From the NCBI RefSeq assembly GCF_900091605.1, contig NZ_FMCQ01000002.1, positions 1 to 64,000 of the forward strand: DNA of 64,000 bases, in the 5' to 3' direction. The notes beneath the pieces were generated by a model. The model was not told where the DNA came from, searched no databases, and saw only the letters and a list, made by a program, of their open reading frames with translations. The DNA is from Micromonospora tulbaghiae (GTDB taxonomy: Bacteria; Actinomycetota; Actinomycetes; Mycobacteriales; Micromonosporaceae). The position numbers and the translations under genes were made by a program. Below are positions 10,824-18,824 of the stretch, piece by piece; the stretch's first letter is position 1, and the number at the start of each line of letters is the position of its first letter.

Positions 10824-11019
10824 TCCGCGCCGGAACCTTCCCCATCCCGGACGGAGGTCAGGAACTGACTCTAGGGACGTGCCCGGCGGCGGGAGAACTA
10901 CTCAGATGGGTAGACCACGGGCAGTGGCCCTCCGCTTGCCGCCCCGCCGGCGAGCGGATACGGTCGCTTGTCGATCGTCGGTCCCGATCCGGGGTCTCCC
11001 GGCATGGCGGTGAGCGGGC
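10824..11019. promoter_or_regulatory. Divergent intergenic region, NRPS / DUF885 gene
   Basis: This gap of about 196 bp must hold the promoter of the minus-strand TE-containing NRPS and of the plus-strand DUF885 gene. No clear promoter hexamers could be fixed by eye. Confidence 0.35.
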
Positions 11020-12648
11020 ATGGACACCACCTCTTCCCCCGCGCTGGCGGAGCTGGCCGCCGAATTCTGGGCCTGGCGCACCCGGACCCAACCGGACTCC
11101 TACGACGACATCACCCGGGTGGAACGGCCGCGGGACTGGGTGGCCGACTGGTCGTCGGCGGCGGTACGCGCCCGACGCGAGGCCGGTGCGGGCTTCGCCG
11201 ACCGGTACCGCCGGATCGACGTGCCGCCGACGGACGTGCGTGCCCAGGTGGACAGGCGGCTGCTCGGTTCGGCGTTGGCGCGGGTACGGTGGGAGCTGGA
11301 CCTGGTACGCGCCTGGCAACGCGACCCGTCGTTCTACATCGACCAGAGCCTGGTGTGCGTCTACAACCTCCTGCTCCGGCCGCCGCCGTTCGGCGCCGAG
11401 CGGGTCGACGCCATCGTTCGCCACCTGCGCAACGTGCCCGCCGTGCTCGAGCAGGCACGCGAGAACCTCACCGGCACGATCGCCGGGCCGTTCGCCCGGC
11501 GTGCACTCACCGTGCTCCGGCGGGCCGACGACCTGTTGCGCTCCGCCCTGGCGGCGCTGGCCGCCGAGGTGCCCGACCGGCGGTGGCCCGACGCGACCGC
11601 GGGCGCCGCGCGGGCGGTGGCCGGCTACCGGGACTGGCTGGCCCGGCAGGCTCCGTTCGACACCGACGACGTATCCGTCGGCGCGGACGCGTTCGCGTTC
11701 TTCCTGCACCAGGTGGCGCTCCTGCCGTACTCGGCGGAGCAGGTACGGGGGATGGCCCGGCAGGAATGGAACCGGGCGGTGTGGGCCGAGACGCTGCCGC
11801 GCCGCACCGACGCCGCCGCCGGTGGGGAGCTGCCCGATCTGGCCGAGCTGATCGGCCGGCAACGCGCGGCCGAGCGTGCTCTGCGGCGGTTCCACACCGA
11901 GCACGGCCTCCTGAGCCCGTTGACGGGTCGGCGGCGCTACCGGATGGCGCCCATGCCCGCGTACCTCGAGCCGTTGACGTGGCTGGGGGTGGCGCACGAC
12001 CCGGCGTCGCCGTCCCGGTCCGACGACGACGCGGTGCGCTACGTCCGGCCGCCGAGCCCGCAACTGCCGTACTTCGACCTGGCAGAGATCCGGGACCCCC
12101 TCACCGGGCTCGCGCACGAGGGCGTACACGCGCACCAACTCGCCCTGTCATGGCGGCACGACAATCCGGCACGCCGTCGCTACTACGATTCCGCGCCGAA
12201 CGAGGGCATCGCCTTCTACCACGAAGAACTGATGCTGTCCCTGGGAGCGTTCGACGACGGGTCGCCCGGAGCCGACTTCGTCGTCAACGCGAAGCGGCTC
12301 CGAGCGTTGCGAGCGGACATCGACGTCGCGCTGGCGCTCGGCGAGCTGACGCCGCAGGCGGCGGAGGAGGTGCTCGCGGAAGCGGTCCCCATGGACCGGG
12401 CGACCGCCGCGCAGGAGGCCGCGTTCTTCGCCGGCAGTCCCGGTCAGGGCTTGAGCTATCAGGTCGGCAAGCTGCAGGTCCTCGACCTCGTGGCGACCTG
12501 CGCGCGGCGCCACGGCGCGGCGTTCGACCTGAAGGCGTTCCACGACCGGCTCTGGCGCGAGGGCAACGTGCCGCTCGCGTTGCAGCGCTGGGAACTCCTC
12601 GGCCTGCGCGACCACCTCGACCGGGCGGACCTGCTGGCGGGGGTCTAG
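11020..12648 (+). CDS. DUF885-family putative metallopeptidase
   Basis: The protein is 542 residues, soluble, with no signal peptide or membrane segment. It matches the DUF885 family, bacterial proteins with a gluzincin-like zinc site. The metal motif is AHEGVHAHQ, with His-Glu near residue 366. It is followed by NEGIAFYHEELM, which supplies the second Glu typical of the family. These residues suggest an active zinc peptidase, though substrates of the family are largely unknown. It lies alone on the plus strand inside the NRPS cluster, divergent from the TE-containing NRPS and convergent with an MFS gene. The two convergent genes share the palindromic ctag that forms both stop codons. A role in precursor cleavage or self-protection is conceivable, but nothing in the sequence proves it. 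Confidence 0.78.
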   Translation: MDTTSSPALAELAAEFWAWRTRTQPDSYDDITRVERPRDWVADWSSAAVRARREAGAGFADRYRRIDVPPTDVRAQVDRRLLGSALARVRWELDLVRAWQRDPSFYIDQSLVCVYNLLLRPPPFGAERVDAIVRHLRNVPAVLEQARENLTGTIAGPFARRALTVLRRADDLLRSALAALAAEVPDRRWPDATAGAARAVAGYRDWLARQAPFDTDDVSVGADAFAFFLHQVALLPYSAEQVRGMARQEWNRAVWAETLPRRTDAAAGGELPDLAELIGRQRAAERALRRFHTEHGLLSPLTGRRRYRMAPMPAYLEPLTWLGVAHDPASPSRSDDDAVRYVRPPSPQLPYFDLAEIRDPLTGLAHEGVHAHQLALSWRHDNPARRRYYDSAPNEGIAFYHEELMLSLGAFDDGSPGADFVVNAKRLRALRADIDVALALGELTPQAAEEVLAEAVPMDRATAAQEAAFFAGSPGQGLSYQVGKLQVLDLVATCARRHGAAFDLKAFHDRLWREGNVPLALQRWELLGLRDHLDRADLLAGV

Positions 12649-13871
12649 CTCCTGCGGAGCCGAGCCATCGGCACCACCACGGCGGTGATCAGTGGCGCGA
12701 GACCGGCCAGGAGCAGACCCGTGTCGGCGCCGAACCGCGTCACGAGCCACCCCGCGACCGGACTGGCCGCGGCGGTACCCAGGTAGCCGAACGCGGCGAA
12801 GTATCCGAACGCCTCCGCCAACCGGTCCTCCGCGACCTGCTCGGGGACCAGCAGCATGGCCGAGGTGTCACCCGGCGCGAAGGCCAGCCCGGCGACCAGC
12901 AGGCAGGCGATGGCGAGCCACAGCGCGGGCGCCCCGGCGGCGAGCGCGGTGACCAGCCCGTAGACGGCGATCAGCACCCAGGCCACGGTGCGGGTGGGCG
13001 CGCTGCGCAGCGGGTTGGTGGCCGGCAGCGCGGCGTAGATGGAACCGCTGACCGCGCTCGTGGCGAAGATGCCCGCGAGCACCAGGCCACCGCTCGTGGC
13101 CGGCCGGCCGTGGCCGGCGAGCAGCGCCGGGAGCGCCACGTCGAGGGCGCCGAGGTTGATGCCGATCCCCACGTTGAGCAGCAACGGCACCCAGAGCTGC
13201 GCCAGCATGGCGCGGGCCGGACCGGACCGCCGGGTGGCGCTCGCGGCCGCCCGGCGCGGCAACGTCCAGCTGAGCAGCGCACCCGACGCAAGGACGGCGG
13301 CCACCGCGCCGACGCACGCCCGTGGCCCGACCAGGGCGGCCACCACGGACGCCAGCGCCGGGCCACCGATCCACGCCAGCTGCAGGGCGACCGCGTCGAT
13401 CGCGTAGGCCTGTTTGAGCTGCTCCGGACGCAGGATGTACGGCAACAGTGACCGGTACGCCCCGGTCACCCCCGCGCCACTGGCGGCGGCCACGACCACC
13501 AGGACGAGGAGCACCACCAAGGGGGCTCCCGCGGCGGCCGCGATCGCCGTGGTGACGAGGCCGGCCGTCGAGCCGAGCAGCGACCAGCCCAGCGCACGGG
13601 GTAGCGTGGCCCGGTCCATCTGCCGGCCCCGCCAGGGCGCGCAGACCGCGTAGGTCATCGCGCTGGCCCCGCTGAGCAATCCGCTGCTGACGAACGACCC
13701 GGTCGAGGCGTGGGCGGTGAGCACCAGGGCGACCGGCAGCATCGTCTGCGGCAATCTGGCCAGCGACGCCGCCGCCAGCCAGCGCCACCAGGTCGGGTTG
13801 CTCCGCAGCCGCCCGCCCGGCGGGCCGGTCCTCCGGGCCGCCCCGACCTCGCTCCTGTCCGCTACCGACAC
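12645..13871 (-). CDS. MFS transporter
   Basis: This integral membrane protein of about 408 residues has roughly twelve hydrophobic segments and the MFS loop RGRQMDRATLPRALG after the second helix. It belongs to the broad drug-efflux type MFS. The start is set at the GTG at 13869-13871, five bases behind aggagg (13877-13882); a GTG two codons earlier abuts the SD and is unlikely. It begins 33 bases beyond the stop of the T-C-A-T-C NRPS, so it is probably the last gene of that minus-strand operon. Export of the peptide or immunity is the natural guess. It is the second MFS gene in the cluster. Confidence 0.85.
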   Translation of the reverse strand: MSVADRSEVGAARRTGPPGGRLRSNPTWWRWLAAASLARLPQTMLPVALVLTAHASTGSFVSSGLLSGASAMTYAVCAPWRGRQMDRATLPRALGWSLLGSTAGLVTTAIAAAAGAPLVVLLVLVVVAAASGAGVTGAYRSLLPYILRPEQLKQAYAIDAVALQLAWIGGPALASVVAALVGPRACVGAVAAVLASGALLSWTLPRRAAASATRRSGPARAMLAQLWVPLLLNVGIGINLGALDVALPALLAGHGRPATSGGLVLAGIFATSAVSGSIYAALPATNPLRSAPTRTVAWVLIAVYGLVTALAAGAPALWLAIACLLVAGLAFAPGDTSAMLLVPEQVAEDRLAEAFGYFAAFGYLGTAAASPVAGWLVTRFGADTGLLLAGLAPLITAVVVPMARLRRS

Positions 13872-13904
13872 GGCCACCTCCTGATCGCCCGTCGAGTCTC
13901 CGGG

Positions 13905-16900
13905 TCAGCTACCCAACATGGCGAGCAGTTTCTCCCGCTCACCGGGGAGCATCACGTCGACGCCGTCCAGGCGCCGGTCGGGATCGCCGACCGCGGCACG
14001 CATCACCTGGATCAACCGTTGGGTCAGCGCCGTGACGGTCTCCTCGTCGAAGATGTCCGTCGGGTACTCGACCAGCCCGTCCATGCCCTCGGGCCGGCCG
14101 CCGTCGCCGCGCCGCTCGGTGAACGCGAACAGGAGGTCGAACTTGGCGTGGCGCAGCCCGGCCTGCTGCTCGGCCACCTGCACACCGGGCAGCTCCAGGG
14201 TGGCCTGGCCAGCGTTCTGCAGGACCAGCGCCACCTGGAACAGCGGGTTGTGGCTCAGCGACCGGGTCGGGTTGAGTACCTCGACCAGTTGCTCGAACGG
14301 CACGTCCTGGTTGGCGTACGCGCCCAGATCGGTCTCGCGTACCCGCGCCAGAAGTTCGGCGAAGGTCGGGTTGCCGCTGGTGTCGGTGCGCAGCACCAGG
14401 GTGTTGACGAAGAGACCGACGAGGTCGCTGAACGCCTCGTCGCCGCGACCCGCGATGGGAGCGCCGATGGGGATGTCGGTGCCCGAGCCGAGCCGGGTGA
14501 GCAGGCCGGCGAGGGTCACCTGCAGGGCCATGAACAGGCTGGCGCCCCCGGCGTGGGCGAGCCGGGTGAGCCCCTCGTGCAGGTCCGCGTCCAGGTCGAA
14601 GTGGAAGGTCCGGCCCCGCTGACCGCGTACGGCGGGGCGCGGTCGGTCCACGGGCAGCGCGATCTGTTCCGGCAGACCCGCCAACCGCTCCCTCCAGTAC
14701 CGCACCTGCGCGGCGACACCGCTCCCGCCGGAGCCGAGCAGCTCCCGCTGCCACAGCGTGAAGTCCGCGTACTGGACGGGCAGTGGCGCCCAGTCCGGAG
14801 GGCTGCCGCCGCGCCGGGCGGTGTAGGCGGCGGACAGGTCCCGCAGCAGAGGTCGCATCGACCAGCCGTCGGTGGCGATGTGGTGCAGGCAGACGACCAG
14901 CACGTGCCGGTCGGCGGCGAGCCGCAGGAGCCGGGCCCGCAACAGCCGCCCGCCGTGCAGGTCGAACGGCCGGTCGACCTCGGCCGCCACCGCCGCGGGG
15001 ACGTCCGCCTCCGCGCACCGCGCCGTGGCCAGTCGGAACGGCTCGGGGTCGAGCACCTCCTGGTACGGCTCGTCACCGCAGGTCCGGATCACCGTACGCA
15101 GGATCTCGTGCCGGCCGATCACGTCACCGATCGCCGCCTCCAGCGCGACCACGTCGAGTTCGCCGGCCAGTGTGAACACGAGCGGCAGGTGGTACGCCGA
15201 GCCGCTGCTCACCGACGACGCCAACTGCTCCACGAACCACAGCCGTTGCTGCGCGAAGGACAGCGGCACCCGCTCCGGACGGGGCGTCGGCCGCGCCGGG
15301 GCCCGGCCGGCGGTCAGCCCGTCGACGGCCCCGGCGATGCCCGCGACCGTCTGCCGGTCGAAGACCACCCGCACCGGCAGGTCCACGCCGAACACCGAGC
15401 GCACCCGGCCGGCCAGTTGGCTGGCCAGGAGCGAGTGGCCACCGAGGTCGAAGAACCCGTCGTCGACACCCACCTCGGGGAGCCCCAGCACCTCGGCGAC
15501 CAAGCGACACAACAGCTCTTCCTGGGGGGTGCGCGGCGCCCGGCCGGTGGCGGTCCACCGCGGCGCGGGCAGCGCGGCCCGGTCCACCTTCCCGTTGGCG
15601 TTCTCCGGCAAGCGGTCCAGCACGACGAACGATGCCGGGACCATGAAGGAGGGGAGGGCCTCGGACACGTGGCGCCGCAGCCCCGCGACGTCCGGCCGGC
15701 CGGCGTCCGCGCCCACCACGTGCGCCACGAGACGGAGGTCCCCCGGCGCCGCCTCGACCGCGGTCACGACCGCCTGCGCCACGTCGGAGTGCCGGAGCAG
15801 GACCGCTTCGACCTCCCCGGGTTCCACCCGGTATCCCCGGATCTTCACCTGATGATCGGCGCGGCCGGCGAACGTCACCGTTCCGTCGCTGTTCCAGCGG
15901 GCCAGGTCCCCGGTCCGGTACATCCGCTCGCCGGGTGTGCCGAAGGGATCCGGCAGGAAGCGCGTCGCGGTGAGCACCGGGTTGGCCAGGTAGCCGCGTG
16001 CGACGCCCGCGCCGCCGATGTAGACCTCGCCCAGGACGCCGGGCGGCACCGGGCGCAGCGTCTCGTCCAGCAGGTAGAGGCGCTGGTTCCACACGGGGCG
16101 GCCGATGGGCACGGCGGTGGCGGCGCTACCCGTCACGAGCGGACCGGGCACGGGGAACGAGGCCGCGCAGTGGGTCTCGGTCGGTCCGTACTGGTTGATC
16201 AGCCGGCGGTCGGCGCGGCCGCGGTACACCGCACGCAGGTCCTCGCTCACCGTCAGCGGTGAGCCCGCCTGCACGATGTCCCTCAGCGCCGGCAGTTCGG
16301 TGTGCTCGGCCACGGCGGCCGAGCAGATGCCGTCGATCATCAGCGTCGGCGCGATGATCATGCTGATCCGGTGCCGGTCGAGCCAGTGCACCAGCCGGGC
16401 CGGATCGGTCCGGACCTCCGGGTCGGGTATCGCCACCGCGCCACCGCAGGCGAGCGTGGCCAGGGTCTCCTGGAGGGACACGTCGAAGCCGAGACTGGCC
16501 AGGTGGGCGGTGACACCTCCCGGATCTCCGGCGCCGCCGTCCGCCTGCCAGGCCACCATGTTCAGCAGCCCGGCCGCGGGCATGACGACGCCCTTGGGCA
16601 CGCCGGTCGAGCCGGACGTGTAGATGACGTAGGCGGCAGCGGAAGGGCCCTCGATCCGCCGCTCGGTCCGGGTGAGCGTCGTCGAGGGCTGCCGGTCGAT
16701 CCGTGCGGCGTCGAGCGGGTCGTCGAGGATCAGGGCGGTGGGCGTACGGTGCCGGTGCGCGCCGGTCGTCACCACGACCACCGCCCCCGCATCCCGGATC
16801 ATGAAGCCGGCCCGGTCGTCGGGAAGGTCCGGGTCCACCGGGAGGTAGACCGCGCCCACCTTCACGACGGCCAGCATCGCGACCAGCAGGTCCACGGAGC

Positions 16901-18764
16901 GGCCGAGGAGCACGGCGACGACCTGCTCGGGCCCCGCACCACGCCGGGTCAGTTCCCTGGCCAGCCGGTTCGCCCTGGCGTGCAGCTCGGCGTACGGGAC
17001 GCTGACCGTGTCCGTGACCACGGCGACCGCCGAGGGCGTCCGTTCGGCCTGGTCCTCCAGCCAGGTGACGAGATCGCCGGGCGGCAGGGAACGAGTGGAG
17101 TCGTTCCATTCGGTCAGCACCCGGGACCGGCCGGCCGCGGAGAGCAGCTCGTACCGGGACAGGGGCAGGTCGGGGTCCGCCGCGGCCTGGTCGAGAAGCC
17201 GGTGCAGATACCCGGCCATGGCCTCGACGGTGCTGTGGTCGTACACGTCGGCCGCGTACTCCACCAGCCCGTCCACACCACCCGGCCGGCCGTCGGTCGA
17301 CCGCCGTTCCCGGAAGGTGAACGCCAGCTCGAACCGGGACGTCCCGATGTCGACCGTCTCGAAGCGGCTCGTGACGTCCGGGGCATCCAGCGCGGGCTCG
17401 ACGTTCGTGTCCATCAGGAACAGCACCTGGAAGAGCGGGTGCACGCCGAGCGAGCGGGCCGGGTTGACCGCCTCGACCACGTGCTCGAACGGCACGTCCG
17501 CCGCGTCGAAAGCGGCGAGGTCGGCCGTCCGGACCCGCTGGATCAACTCGTGGAAGGACGGGTCGCCACCGGTGTCGGTGCGCAGCACGAGCGTGTTGAC
17601 GAAGAAGCCGACGAGGTCGTCGAGGGCCGCGTCCATACGTCCGGCAACGGGCGCGCCGAGCGGTACGTCCGTGCCGGAGCCCAGCCTGGTCAACAGCGCC
17701 GTGACGCCCGCCTGCAGGACCATGAACAGCGTGGCCTGGTGCTCCCGCGCGAGATCGACGAGCCGCCGGTGCAGGCCGGCGTCGAGGTCCAGACGGACCC
17801 GGCCCCCTTCGTAGCCGGCGACCGCCGGGCGAGGACGGTCCGTCGGCAGGGTGAGCCGCTCGGGTAGGCCCTCGAGCGCCGTCCGCCAGTGGTCCAGCTG
17901 GGCGGCCAGCAGGGAACCCTCGTCGCGGTCGGCCAGCTCCCGTTGCCACTGCGCGTAGTCCGTGTACCGCACGGGCAGGTCCGGCCACGCCGGCGCGCTG
18001 CCGGCCGACCGGGCCAGGTAGGCGGTGGACAGGTCACGCCGCAACGCGGCGAACGACCAGCCGTCGACCGCGACGTGGTGCAGGGCCAGCAGGAGCACGT
18101 GTTCGGTGGGGCCGAGGACGAACAGGTACGTGCGCAGCGGCGCGTCCCGGGTCAGGTCGAACCCTTCGGCCGCGTACCGCCGGATGGTCGCCCGGGCCTC
18201 GCCCGGGTCGAGCGGGATGACCGGTACGGCGGTCGCCGCGTCCGGTACGTCCAGGATCTGTTGCCGCGGTGTGCCCGCCTCCGCCGGGAAGACGGTCCGC
18301 AGCGGCTCATGCCGGGCGATGACGTCGCGTACCGCGTACCGCAGCGCCTCGACGTCGAGCTCACCCGACAGCCACAACGCCAGGGGCGTGTTGTAGCCGC
18401 ATCCACCGCCGGCGACCTGGTTGAGCAACCACTGTCGCTGTTGCGCGAACGACAGCGGGATCCGCTCCGGACGGTCACGCCGCCGGATCGGGGGACGGCT
18501 GGCCCGGTACGAGTCGAGCCGGCTCACCACGTCGGCCGGGGTCGGCGCGGTGAAGAACTGCCGCGGGGTGAGCTGGGCGCCGAACGTCGCCTGGAGCCGG
18601 GTGAGCAGGCGGGACGCCAGCAGTGACTCGCCGCCGAGCTCGAAGAAGTTGTCGTCCGGGGCCACCGTCGGTTTGTCGAGCACCGCGGCGAAAATCGACC
18701 TGACGAGATCGATTCGTGGATCCGTCCCGGACGGCGCTCCGGTGGCGTCATGACGGTCGGACAT
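13905..18764 (-). CDS. NRPS: T-C-A-T-C, beginning with a carrier domain that has no A domain
   Basis: The protein is 1619 residues. Rough order: T0 (20-95, carrier Ser47 in FFELGGESLL), C1 (98-530, HHVAVDGW), A (545-1040, YTSGSTGVPKG), T1 ([10 protein letters not shown]) and C2 (1145-1580, HHIATDGW). Both C domains keep HHxxxDG. The start ATG is 5 bases behind aaggagg. The first carrier has no adenylation domain before it, so its amino acid must be delivered in trans; the A-T protein at 29880-31718 is the obvious source. My by-eye pocket code for A is DVQIVAQCA. This shares DVQ and Ala301 with proline-type pockets but is not a known exact code. C2 at the end has no acceptor module in this protein and should pass the chain to the A-first NRPS at 3900-10823. 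No epimerisation domain is present. Confidence 0.95.
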   Translation of the reverse strand: MSDRHDATGAPSGTDPRIDLVRSIFAAVLDKPTVAPDDNFFELGGESLLASRLLTRLQATFGAQLTPRQFFTAPTPADVVSRLDSYRASRPPIRRRDRPERIPLSFAQQRQWLLNQVAGGGCGYNTPLALWLSGELDVEALRYAVRDVIARHEPLRTVFPAEAGTPRQQILDVPDAATAVPVIPLDPGEARATIRRYAAEGFDLTRDAPLRTYLFVLGPTEHVLLLALHHVAVDGWSFAALRRDLSTAYLARSAGSAPAWPDLPVRYTDYAQWQRELADRDEGSLLAAQLDHWRTALEGLPERLTLPTDRPRPAVAGYEGGRVRLDLDAGLHRRLVDLAREHQATLFMVLQAGVTALLTRLGSGTDVPLGAPVAGRMDAALDDLVGFFVNTLVLRTDTGGDPSFHELIQRVRTADLAAFDAADVPFEHVVEAVNPARSLGVHPLFQVLFLMDTNVEPALDAPDVTSRFETVDIGTSRFELAFTFRERRSTDGRPGGVDGLVEYAADVYDHSTVEAMAGYLHRLLDQAAADPDLPLSRYELLSAAGRSRVLTEWNDSTRSLPPGDLVTWLEDQAERTPSAVAVVTDTVSVPYAELHARANRLARELTRRGAGPEQVVAVLLGRSVDLLVAMLAVVKVGAVYLPVDPDLPDDRAGFMIRDAGAVVVVTTGAHRHRTPTALILDDPLDAARIDRQPSTTLTRTERRIEGPSAAAYVIYTSGSTGVPKGVVMPAAGLLNMVAWQADGGAGDPGGVTAHLASLGFDVSLQETLATLACGGAVAIPDPEVRTDPARLVHWLDRHRISMIIAPTLMIDGICSAAVAEHTELPALRDIVQAGSPLTVSEDLRAVYRGRADRRLINQYGPTETHCAASFPVPGPLVTGSAATAVPIGRPVWNQRLYLLDETLRPVPPGVLGEVYIGGAGVARGYLANPVLTATRFLPDPFGTPGERMYRTGDLARWNSDGTVTFAGRADHQVKIRGYRVEPGEVEAVLLRHSDVAQAVVTAVEAAPGDLRLVAHVVGADAGRPDVAGLRRHVSEALPSFMVPASFVVLDRLPENANGKVDRAALPAPRWTATGRAPRTPQEELLCRLVAEVLGLPEVGVDDGFFDLGGHSLLASQLAGRVRSVFGVDLPVRVVFDRQTVAGIAGAVDGLTAGRAPARPTPRPERVPLSFAQQRLWFVEQLASSVSSGSAYHLPLVFTLAGELDVVALEAAIGDVIGRHEILRTVIRTCGDEPYQEVLDPEPFRLATARCAEADVPAAVAAEVDRPFDLHGGRLLRARLLRLAADRHVLVVCLHHIATDGWSMRPLLRDLSAAYTARRGGSPPDWAPLPVQYADFTLWQRELLGSGGSGVAAQVRYWRERLAGLPEQIALPVDRPRPAVRGQRGRTFHFDLDADLHEGLTRLAHAGGASLFMALQVTLAGLLTRLGSGTDIPIGAPIAGRGDEAFSDLVGLFVNTLVLRTDTSGNPTFAELLARVRETDLGAYANQDVPFEQLVEVLNPTRSLSHNPLFQVALVLQNAGQATLELPGVQVAEQQAGLRHAKFDLLFAFTERRGDGGRPEGMDGLVEYPTDIFDEETVTALTQRLIQVMRAAVGDPDRRLDGVDVMLPGEREKLLAMLGS

Positions 18765-18824
18765 CGGTTCCTCCTTCGCACCGTCCGGGCGGTCTTGGCC
18801 CGGTTCGCTCCCACGGTCGCGACG

